Assembly (NCBI GenBank): GCA_035716845.1
Contig: DASTJE010000192.1
Coordinates: 1-28,636 of the forward strand
Direction of reading: 5' to 3'
DNA: 28,636 nt
Source of the DNA: CADEEN01 sp035716845
GTDB lineage: Bacteria; Pseudomonadota; Gammaproteobacteria; Burkholderiales; Burkholderiaceae_C
A program made the position numbers and the translations under genes. Shown here piece after piece: positions 23,020 through 28,636 of the stretch (position 1 is the first letter of the stretch; every line of letters begins with the position of its first letter). Under the pieces are notes generated by a model. It was not told where the DNA came from, did not search any database, and worked only from the letters and a program-made list of their open reading frames with translations.

Positions 23020-23694
23020 ATGCGGGAAGTCGGGCGCCGGCGCACGCGCCGCGGCTGGCTGGCGCACTGTAGCGGCATCGCGGCCGCCGCGATGGCGCTC
23101 GCGTCGATGCCCGTACCCGCCGCCACGGCGCCGCGCGTCGCCGTGATCCTCGTCGTCGGCGACAGCCTGTCGGCCGAATACGGCATCGCGCGCGGCAGCG
23201 GCTGGGTGGCGCTGCTGGGCGAGCGCCTGGCGCGCGAGAAGGTCGCCGCGCGCGTGGTCAACGCCAGCGTCAGCGGCGACACGACCTCGGGCGGCCGCTC
23301 GCGCCTGCCGGCACTGCTGGCCGAGCACCGGCCCACGCACGTGATCATCGAGCTGGGGGGCAACGATGCCCTGCGCGGCCTGCCACTCGCGATGACGCAG
23401 GACAACCTGACCGCGATGGCACGCGCGGCCAGGGCGGCGGGTGCCCGCGTCGTGCTGGTGGGCATGCAGGTGCCGCCCAACTACGGCCGCAGCTACGGCG
23501 AGGCGTTCGCCGCCGTGTTCGCCAAGGTCGCGCAGGCCGAGAAGGCGGCGCTGGTGCCCTTCCTGCTCAGGGGCGTGGCCGACGCGGCCGACAGCGAGGC
23601 GCTGTTCCAGCCCGACCGCATCCACCCGCGCGAGGCCGCGCACCCGATCATGCTGGCCAACGTCTGGCCGGTGCTGCGGCCGCTGCTGCGGTAA
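23020..23694 (+). CDS. tesA: TesA-like SGNH/GDSL arylesterase, exported
   Basis: A periplasmic SGNH hydrolase related to TesA (acyl-CoA thioesterase I/protease I/lysophospholipase L1), 224 residues from ATG 23020. Block I is VVGDSLSAEYG with the nucleophile Ser49. The Gly of block II lies in VNASVSGDTTSGGRSRLP, block III is ELGGNDALRG, and block V is PDRIHPREAAHP with Asp and His. The N-terminus is a signal peptide, residues 1 to about 37 ending ASMPVPAATA. It is unusually Arg-rich, with RRRTRRGWLA, which resembles a Tat motif. ATG 23005 would add 5 residues and overlap the divergent ybbA start codon; I prefer 23020 because GAGGGCAG lies upstream, but either is possible. Divergent pairing with ybbA is conserved from E. 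coli. Confidence 0.92.
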   Translation: MREVGRRRTRRGWLAHCSGIAAAAMALASMPVPAATAPRVAVILVVGDSLSAEYGIARGSGWVALLGERLAREKVAARVVNASVSGDTTSGGRSRLPALLAEHRPTHVIIELGGNDALRGLPLAMTQDNLTAMARAARAAGARVVLVGMQVPPNYGRSYGEAFAAVFAKVAQAEKAALVPFLLRGVADAADSEALFQPDRIHPREAAHPIMLANVWPVLRPLLR

Positions 23695-23698
23695 CGGC

Positions 23699-23721
23699 AG
23701 CCGCTGCGGACGTCAGCGGTT
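23699..23721. terminator. Possible bidirectional terminator hairpin between convergent genes
   Basis: CCGCTG at 23701-23706 pairs with CAGCGG at 23714-23719 around a 7-nt loop. One G-T and one A-T pair extend the stem outward. The hairpin covers the short gap after the tesA stop and the stop codon of the convergent gene. Only a weak T-rich run (TTCTGCTGTTC) follows on the plus strand, so the call is tentative. Confidence 0.35.
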
Positions 23722-25668
23722 CTGCTGTTCGCGCTCGTCCTGTGCGCCGCGGCGCTTGTCCTTCGGCGCGCGCTCGTCGTCGCGTTCGCGCGCGCCGCGC
23801 GGCGGTGACGCGTCGCGCGGCCCTTCCGGCGCGCCGGGCCGTGCCGCGGGCGAGGCCGGCGGCCCGGCCGGGCGCTGCGGCTGCACGGTCGGCGGCACCG
23901 GGATCGCCTGCACGGGCGCCGGTGGCTGCACGCGCGGCACCTCCGACGGTGCCTCGCGCGGCCCGGGCCGCTGCACGCGCGGAGCCGGCGGCACGGGTGC
24001 CGGAGCTTCGCGTTGCACGTCGCGCGGGACTTCCCGCTGGACTTCGCGTGGGGCCTCGCGCGAGCCGCCGTCGCGCTGCACGTCGCGCGGCATCTCTCGC
24101 GGAGCGGCCTGCGGCGCACGCGGCGGCTCGCCGCGCTCGGGGCGCGTCTCCACGCGCCGCTCGGGCGCGGCTTCGACCCGCTGGCCCGGCGGGCGCACGC
24201 GCTGGGCTTCGCCGGCGTCGTCGCGCGAGCTGCGCGCCTGTCCCGGCGCGGTCCACGGCGTCGCACGGGTGGCCCCCGGCGGTGCCGGCACGGCGGCCCC
24301 CGGCGTGGCCTGCACGCGCGCCGGCGGCGCCGGCGGGACGACCTCCGCCGGACGCACCTGGCGCTGCTGCTGCTGTTGCTGCCAGGTCGCGATGGTGCGC
24401 GGATCCACCGGCTTGATCACCGCCGCCGAGATCGGCTGGCGCTCGCGCAGCACCTGGCTCGACACCACCGTCACGCCGCCGGGCACGCCCTGGTTGCTGT
24501 ACATGATCGGCCCGGTGGGCACCGCGCGCTGCGGCGGCGGCTGCCAGCGCTCGTGGGTGACGTTGATGTTGCGGATGTAGACGTTGGTCACCGAATAGGG
24601 CGGCCGGTACACCTCGCGCGGCGCCAGCGGCACCCAGCCCACGGCCGGGCCGCCGAGGTTGATGCCGATGCTGAAGTTGTCGCCACCGATCCAGGCCACC
24701 AGCGCCGGCGCATAGACCGGGCGCGCGACGTACTGGCCGGGGCACCAGCCCCAGCGCCCGCCCCACGAGACCCACCGGCCGTAGTGGAACGGCGCAAAGC
24801 CCCACGGCGCGTCGTCGACCCAGGTCCAGCCCCAGGGCCGCACGTAGGCCCAGTGGCCGTAGCGGTAGGGCGCCCAGCCAGCCGCCACGACGGTCGGATA
24901 CCAGATGACGCCGTACTCGGGATGGCGATCCCAGCGGCCGTGGCGGTCGAGGTCGTCGCTGCCGGTCATCTCGGGCGACACGTAGCGGCGTTCGCGCTCG
25001 CGCGCGAACTCGCGGTCGTCCTCGCGGTCCTCGCGCGCGGCCCAGTCGGCGAACCGGTCGTCGGGCAATGCGGACCAGGCATAGTGCGTGGCACCGCGTT
25101 CGCGCCAGAACTCGGCACGCTGGCCATCGGCGATCTCCAGCGCGCTGTCCGGCGCCTCGAAGCGCAGCCGGCCGCCGATCGCGGCGCCGAAGCTGCCGTC
25201 GTCGCGGCGGTCGATGCGGTAGCGCCCCGGGCGCTGCGGCTCGTAGCGGCCCTCGTCGGTCAGCACCGCGAATTCGCGTGCCGCCTCGGCGCTGCGCACG
25301 CGCAGCGTCAGGCTGCCGGCATGCAGGCGCAGGCGCACCCGCTCGTCGTCGAGGTCGGCGAACTCGACGTCGGTGCTGCCGTCCAGGCGCACCGTGCTCG
25401 AGCCGACCTGGATCGCCGCGCGCGCGCCGCGCTCCGTCGACACGCGGTCGCCCGCGGTGACCGGCCGGTTGCGCCGCGCCTCGATCCACTCGCCCTGCGC
25501 GTCGTCGTACAGCCAGACCGTGCCCTCGGCGGCGGCGACGCGCCCGACGCGGCCCGGCGGATCGGCCCAGGCGGCGCCGCTGGCCAGGGCCAGGCCCGCC
25601 AGCAAGGCCGCCGCGGCGACGCGCCAGCAGGCGACCGGATGTCGTGAAGGATTCGTGTGGCTGGTCAT
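23713..25668 (-). CDS. Secreted DUF6600/FecR-like protein with long Arg/Pro/Glu-rich tail
   Basis: A 651-residue exported protein of unknown function. A signal peptide occupies about residues 1-36 (LLAGLALASGAAWA before DPPG). Next is a FecR-like beta domain (about 38-130): GRVAAAEGTVWLYDD, VTAGDRVSTERGARAAIQVG and LHAGSLTLRV. The middle (about 245-400) has the aromatic repeats typical of DUF6600 proteins, such as YPTVVAAGWAPYRYGHWAY, WGWTWVDDAPWGFAPFHYGRW and AWIGGD. The final 230 residues are low complexity, rich in Arg, Pro, Glu and Ala. They include a Gln run (WQQQQQQRQ) and repeated R-[DE]-V-[PQ]-R elements, and are likely disordered. The start is ATG 25668, with CGAGGA 7 nt upstream; an in-frame ATG at 25704 lacks these features. 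It may act at the cell envelope, but no function can be assigned. It is divergent from the cytochrome gene. Confidence 0.85.
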   Translation of the reverse strand: MTSHTNPSRHPVACWRVAAAALLAGLALASGAAWADPPGRVGRVAAAEGTVWLYDDAQGEWIEARRNRPVTAGDRVSTERGARAAIQVGSSTVRLDGSTDVEFADLDDERVRLRLHAGSLTLRVRSAEAAREFAVLTDEGRYEPQRPGRYRIDRRDDGSFGAAIGGRLRFEAPDSALEIADGQRAEFWRERGATHYAWSALPDDRFADWAAREDREDDREFARERERRYVSPEMTGSDDLDRHGRWDRHPEYGVIWYPTVVAAGWAPYRYGHWAYVRPWGWTWVDDAPWGFAPFHYGRWVSWGGRWGWCPGQYVARPVYAPALVAWIGGDNFSIGINLGGPAVGWVPLAPREVYRPPYSVTNVYIRNINVTHERWQPPPQRAVPTGPIMYSNQGVPGGVTVVSSQVLRERQPISAAVIKPVDPRTIATWQQQQQQRQVRPAEVVPPAPPARVQATPGAAVPAPPGATRATPWTAPGQARSSRDDAGEAQRVRPPGQRVEAAPERRVETRPERGEPPRAPQAAPREMPRDVQRDGGSREAPREVQREVPRDVQREAPAPVPPAPRVQRPGPREAPSEVPRVQPPAPVQAIPVPPTVQPQRPAGPPASPAARPGAPEGPRDASPPRGARERDDERAPKDKRRGAQDEREQQNR

Positions 25669-25817
25669 TTGCAGTCCTCGGCAATGCCCGCCCGCGGCCG
25701 GCACCCTGGGTCTGTAACGGCCGACGCCGGACGGCCGCTGACGCGGTAGCGCCTGTTTACACGGCCTTGCGCGAGAGCAAGCCGCGCCGGCTCAAGCACT
25801 GCTGCAATCCCCGCCAG

Positions 25818-25836
25818 GGAGGCTCCAGGAGCCTCC
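25818..25836. promoter_or_regulatory. Perfect 9-bp dyad just upstream of the cytochrome gene
   Basis: GGAGGCTCC at 25818-25826 and GGAGCCTCC at 25828-25836 are exact inverted copies around a single A. The dyad ends 4 nt before the AAGGAG ribosome site of the cytochrome gene. It could be an operator or, as RNA, a 7-bp hairpin with a 5-nt loop next to the ribosome site. Its right arm holds AGGAG-like purines that could compete as a decoy site. Function is unproven. Confidence 0.5.
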
Positions 25837-25851
25837 TGCGAAGGAGTCGGC

Positions 25852-26265
25852 ATGAGGAAGACCACATTCGCACGGGCCGTCGGGCTGATGGGCGCGGCCG
25901 GGCTGGCCGCGACGAGCGCCGCAGCGCAGACCACCACCCCCGCGGAATTGCTCGCCGCGTATTCGGCGCAGGCCCGCGTCGAGGCATCGGCCGAACGCGG
26001 CCAGGCCCTGTTCAACAAGAAGTTCGGGCGCGACTTCGACAACTGCGCCGCCTGCCACGGCGCGGTGCCCACCGGCCGCGGCAAGGACCTGGTGTCCGAG
26101 AAGGCCATCGCGCCGCTGGCCCCCGCCGCGACGCCGGGCCGCTTCACCGACCGCGGCAAGGTGGAATACCGCTTCAAGGTCAATTGCAAGGACGTGATCG
26201 GGCGCGAATGCACGGCCGGCGAAAAGGCCGACATGCTGGCCTGGTTGATCAGCCTGAAGCCCTGA
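25852..26265 (+). CDS. Small exported c-type cytochrome, SHP-like (DUF1924)
   Basis: A 137-residue monoheme cytochrome c with a cleavable signal peptide (residues 1 to about 25, ending TSAAAQ). The heme site is CAACH with Cys65, Cys68 and His69. The sequence after it strongly resembles Sphaeroides heme protein (SHP): IAPLAPAATPGRFTD, then VNCKDVIGRECTAGEKADMLAWL. In SHP an Asn is the sixth, displaceable heme ligand and two Cys form a disulfide near it; here Asn111 with Cys112 and Cys120 would correspond. No Met ligand is seen near the usual position. The start is ATG 25852, with AAGGAG at 25841-25846. SHP genes are typically next to a diheme cytochrome and a b-type cytochrome; neither is nearby. 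It would act in the periplasm, perhaps in small-ligand (O2 or NO) binding or electron transfer. Confidence 0.82.
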   Translation: MRKTTFARAVGLMGAAGLAATSAAAQTTTPAELLAAYSAQARVEASAERGQALFNKKFGRDFDNCAACHGAVPTGRGKDLVSEKAIAPLAPAATPGRFTDRGKVEYRFKVNCKDVIGRECTAGEKADMLAWLISLKP

Positions 26266-26284
26266 CGGCCGCCGAAGACGGCGC

Positions 26285-26824
26285 TCAGTCGTCGCCCGCG
26301 CCCGCGTCGAGCTCGGGGAACAGCACGCTCGTGAAGCCGAGCCGGGTGAGGTCGGTCATGCGCGTGGGGTACAGGCGGCCGATCAGGTGGTCGCACTCGT
26401 GCTGCACCACGCGCGCGTGGAAGCCCTCGGCCTCGCGCTCGATCGGCCGGCCGTGCGGATCGAATCCGCGGTAGCGGATGCGGGCGTGGCGCGGCACCAC
26501 GCCGCGCAGTCCCGGCACCGACAGGCAGCCCTCCCAGCCCTCCTCCAGCGCGTCGCCGAGCGGCTCGATCACCGGGTTGCACAGCACGGTGCGCGGTACC
26601 GGCGGCGCCTGCGGGTAGCGCTCGTTGCGCTCGAAGCCGAAGATCACGAGCTGCAGGTCGACGCCGATCTGCGGCGCCGCGAGGCCGGCACCGTCGGCCG
26701 CGGCCATGGTGTCGAACATGTCGGCCACCAGCGCGTGCAACTCGGGCGTGTCGAAGGCGGTGACGGGCGGGGCGACGCGCAGCAGGCGCGCGTCGCCCAT
26801 CTTGAGAATTTCGCGGACGGCCAT
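26285..26824 (-). CDS. def: Peptide deformylase
   Basis: Peptide deformylase removes the formyl group from the N-terminal Met of new proteins. The 179-residue protein has all three family motifs: GAGLAAPQIG at 45-54, EGCLS with the metal-binding Cys100, and QHECDHL with His142, Glu143 and His146. The N-terminus MAVREILKMGDARLLRVAPPV is typical. It ends with a short acidic tail (ELDAGAGDD). The ATG at 26824 has no Shine-Dalgarno but lies 6 nt after TACCAT. It is 19 nt downstream of the ROK kinase gene on the same strand, so it may be read from both the ligA-ROK transcript and its own start. Many bacteria keep def next to fmt, and this is a second location type; whether another copy exists cannot be seen here. 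Confidence 0.96.
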   Translation of the reverse strand: MAVREILKMGDARLLRVAPPVTAFDTPELHALVADMFDTMAAADGAGLAAPQIGVDLQLVIFGFERNERYPQAPPVPRTVLCNPVIEPLGDALEEGWEGCLSVPGLRGVVPRHARIRYRGFDPHGRPIEREAEGFHARVVQHECDHLIGRLYPTRMTDLTRLGFTSVLFPELDAGAGDD

Positions 26825-26830
26825 GCGGCA

Positions 26831-26836
26831 ATGGTA
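26831..26836 (-). promoter_or_regulatory. Candidate -10 box (TACCAT) of def
   Basis: On the minus strand TACCAT is followed by TGCCGC and then the def ATG, the same 6-nt spacing as at dnaE and trhO. It lies in the 19-nt gap after the ROK kinase stop. The match is weaker than TAGAAT and no -35 box is clear. Confidence 0.35.
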
Positions 26837-26843
26837 GGCGGGC

Positions 26844-27755
26844 TCACCGCCACAGCCAGGCCGCGCCGCGCACGCCCGACGAGTCGCCGTGCACCGCGCG
26901 CCGGAGTGGCGTCGTCACGACATCGGAGAACACATGCGCGGCCCAGCGCTGCGGCACCTCGGCAACCAGCGCGTCGACGTTGCTCAGGCCGCCGCCGAGC
27001 ACGATGACGTCCGGGTCGAGCAGGTTGATCACCTGTGCCAGTGCGCGCGCCAGGCGCTCGGCATAGCGCGACAGGCTGGCGCGCGCGGCCGGCTCGCCGG
27101 CCGCCGCCGCCGCGGCGAGCGAGCGCGCGTCGAGCGCCGCACCGCCATGGCGCGCATGCTCGGCCGCCCAGCCCGGGCCCGAGAGCAGCGTCTCGTTGCA
27201 CACGCCGCGCCCGCACCAGCACGACGGCGGCGCGACGCGATCGTCGCCCGGCAGGGGCGGCGCCGGGTTGTGGCCCCACTCGCCCGCGATGCCCTGCGCG
27301 CCGGCCCAGGCTTGGCCGTCGATCGCGATGCCGGCGCCCACGCCGGTGCCGAGGATGGCCGCGAACACGACGCGCGCGCCCGCGCCCGCGCCATCGACCG
27401 CCTCGCTGACGGCCAGGCAGTTGGCATCGTTGTGCACCCGCACCGGGCGGCCCAGCCGCGACGCGAGGTCGCGGTCGAGCGGGTGGCCGTTGAGCACGGT
27501 CGAGTTGGCGCCCTTGACGAGGCCGCTGGCCGGCGAGAGGCAGCCTGGAATCCCCACCCCCACCGGCAGCGCAGGCACGCCCAGTCGACGCTCGGCCTCG
27601 TCGACGAGGCCCGCGATGGCGTCGAGCACCCCACGGTAGCTGCCGCGCGGCGTGTCCATGCGTTCGCGCAGCAGGAACCGGCCGTCCTCGCGCGCCAGCA
27701 CGGCCACCTCGATCTTGCTGCCGCCGAGGTCGACCCCCAGCAAGACCCCGCTCAC
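26844..27755 (-). CDS. ROK family sugar kinase (fructokinase/glucokinase-like)
   Basis: A 303-residue ROK kinase that phosphorylates a hexose with ATP. The ATP-binding motif is GVDLGGSKIEVAVL at 7-20. The substrate region is GVGIPGCLSPASGLVKGANS with NGHPLD, the catalytic base is Asp110 in HNDANC, and GTGVGAGIAIDGQ follows. The zinc site has GEWGHNP with the His and CWCGRGVCNETLLSG, aligning with the Mak fructokinase pattern CxCGxxxCxET with the order of the middle Gly changed. VIVLGGGLSNVDAL lies near the end. The start codon is GTG at 27755, overlapping the ligA stop (GTGA), so it is translationally coupled to ligA. The likely substrate is fructose or N-acetylglucosamine/glucose; sequence alone does not decide. 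Confidence 0.9.
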   Translation of the reverse strand: MSGVLLGVDLGGSKIEVAVLAREDGRFLLRERMDTPRGSYRGVLDAIAGLVDEAERRLGVPALPVGVGIPGCLSPASGLVKGANSTVLNGHPLDRDLASRLGRPVRVHNDANCLAVSEAVDGAGAGARVVFAAILGTGVGAGIAIDGQAWAGAQGIAGEWGHNPAPPLPGDDRVAPPSCWCGRGVCNETLLSGPGWAAEHARHGGAALDARSLAAAAAAGEPAARASLSRYAERLARALAQVINLLDPDVIVLGGGLSNVDALVAEVPQRWAAHVFSDVVTTPLRRAVHGDSSGVRGAAWLWR

Positions 27756-28636
27756 GTGCGGCCCTCCAGCAGCGCGTGCAGCGCGGCCTCGTCGATCACC
27801 GGCACGCCCAGTTCGCGCGCGCGGTCGAGCTTGCTGCCGGCGGCCTCGCCCGCCACCACGTAGTGCGTCTTCTTCGACACCGAGCCGGCGACCTTGCCGC
27901 CGGCGGCCTCGATCAGCGCCTTGGCCGCCTCGCGCTCGAGCGTGGGTAGCGTGCCGGTGAGCACCAGGGTCTTGCCCGCCAAGGGCTTGGGGGCCGAGTC
28001 GGCCTCGCCGTCGTGTTCGGGCCAGGTCACGCCCACCGCCCGCAACAGCTCCACCACCTCACGGTTGTGCGGCTGGTCGAAGAAGGTGCGGATGCTCTGA
28101 GCCACGGTCGGGCCGACGTCGGGCACCTCGAGCAACTGCTCGGGCGTGGCGTCCATCAGGCGCTCGAGCGCGCCGAAATGGCGCGCCAGGTCCTTGGCCG
28201 TGGTCTCGCCCACATGGCGGATGCCCAGGCCGAACAGGAAGCGCGCCAGCGTGGTGTGCTTGCTCCTGTCGAGCGCGGCCACCAGGTTGGCTGCGCTCTT
28301 GTCGGCCATGCGCTCGAGCGCCGCCAGGTTCGCCACGCCGAGGCGGTACAGGTCGGGCAGCGCACGCACGATGCCCGCGTCGACGAGCTGGTCGACCAGC
28401 TTGTCGCCCAGGCCCTCGATGTCGAGCGCGCGCCGCTGCGCGAAGTGCAGCAAGGCCTGCTTGCGCTGCGCCGGGCAGGAGATGCCGCCCGAGCAGCGCC
28501 AGTCGACCTCGCCCTCTTCGCGCACGATGGCGCTGCCGCACACCGGGCACGCGCCGCCGAGGCGCCGGTACAGATCGAAGGGCTCGCCGGCATCGGCCGG
28601 GCGGCGCTCGAGCACCACGCCCACCACCTCGGGAAT
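27752..28636 (-). CDS. ligA: NAD-dependent DNA ligase LigA, C-terminal part (5' end outside window)
   Basis: NAD+-dependent ligase that seals nicks in replication and repair. The frame stays open to the window edge, reading IPEVVGVVLERRP, so the GTG at 28627 is internal. About 294 of roughly 680-700 residues are visible. After the end of the OB domain comes the four-Cys zinc finger: CPVCGS, then RCSGGISCPAQ. Helix-hairpin-helix repeats follow (DIEGLGDKLVDQLVDAG, FLFGLGIRHVGETTAKDLA, LEVPDVGPTVAQSI). The C-terminal BRCT domain starts near LAGKTLVLTGTLPTLEREAAKALIE and contains SVSKKTHYVVAGEAAGSKLDRARELGV. The adenylation domain lies outside the window. The stop overlaps the ROK kinase start. 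Confidence 0.97.
   Translation of the reverse strand: MPEVVGVVLERRPADAGEPFDLYRRLGGACPVCGSAIVREEGEVDWRCSGGISCPAQRKQALLHFAQRRALDIEGLGDKLVDQLVDAGIVRALPDLYRLGVANLAALERMADKSAANLVAALDRSKHTTLARFLFGLGIRHVGETTAKDLARHFGALERLMDATPEQLLEVPDVGPTVAQSIRTFFDQPHNREVVELLRAVGVTWPEHDGEADSAPKPLAGKTLVLTGTLPTLEREAAKALIEAAGGKVAGSVSKKTHYVVAGEAAGSKLDRARELGVPVIDEAALHALLEGRT

Noticed and set aside
26266..26284. CGCCG-AAGA-CGGCG hairpin between the cytochrome and def genes
   Set aside because: A short stem with no T-run; it could be a weak two-way terminator but cannot be told from chance.

Overview
The window is very GC-rich (third codon positions almost always G or C) and carries the gene string rpsA-ihfB-lapA-lapB plus dnaE, def and ligA in typical betaproteobacterial forms. 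I read it as chromosomal DNA of a Burkholderiales bacterium, probably near the Rubrivivax/Leptothrix/Comamonadaceae side of the order. That placement is inference from gene content and style. No phage, transposase, CRISPR, tRNA or rRNA was seen.

Region 1 (1-1325): the 3' part of rpsA, then ihfB, closed by a strong intrinsic terminator. Region 2 (1341-11434): a ten-gene plus-strand run, lapA-lapB-pseB-pseC-pseF-pseG-pseH-pseI, then a KpsS-like capsule-type glycosyltransferase and a phosphoethanolamine-transferase-like membrane enzyme. Gaps are 14 nt or less and three junctions are 4-nt ATGA overlaps. The six pse genes form a complete route from UDP-GlcNAc to CMP-pseudaminic acid. The two downstream genes are candidates for attaching the sugar to a surface glycan and decorating that glycan. 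LapA and LapB control LPS synthesis in the inner membrane, so LPS control and nonulosonic acid supply appear to share a transcript. No flippase, polymerase, priming transferase or flagellar gene is in view.

Region 3 (11482-18038): minus-strand RraA/aldolase-like protein and dnaE, a lone plus-strand solute-binding lipoprotein, and a minus-strand patatin-like phospholipase. Region 4 (18039-19729): trhO overlapping an alpha/beta hydrolase gene. These are followed by an intergenic stretch with a 24-bp tandem repeat and hairpins, facing a lysophospholipid-acyltransferase-like gene.

Region 5 (20956-25668): a beta-lactamase-fold serine hydrolase is translationally coupled to a YbbA-type ABC ATPase, which is divergent from a TesA-type esterase; the usual YbbP permease is not there. 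A secreted DUF6600/FecR-like protein with a long Arg/Pro/Glu-rich tail follows. Region 6 (25852-28636): a small exported c-type cytochrome resembling SHP, peptide deformylase, a ROK sugar kinase, and the 3' part of ligA.

A recurring regulatory pattern is a TAGAAT or TACCAT box ending 6 nt (dnaE, trhO, def) or 9 nt (lapA) before the start codon, with no Shine-Dalgarno sequence. This suggests leaderless or nearly leaderless mRNAs. Most genes look ordinary. The best candidates for something less described are the lapAB-pse-glycosyltransferase-phosphoethanolamine operon, the orphan SHP-like cytochrome, and the permease-less YbbA/TesA/hydrolase group.
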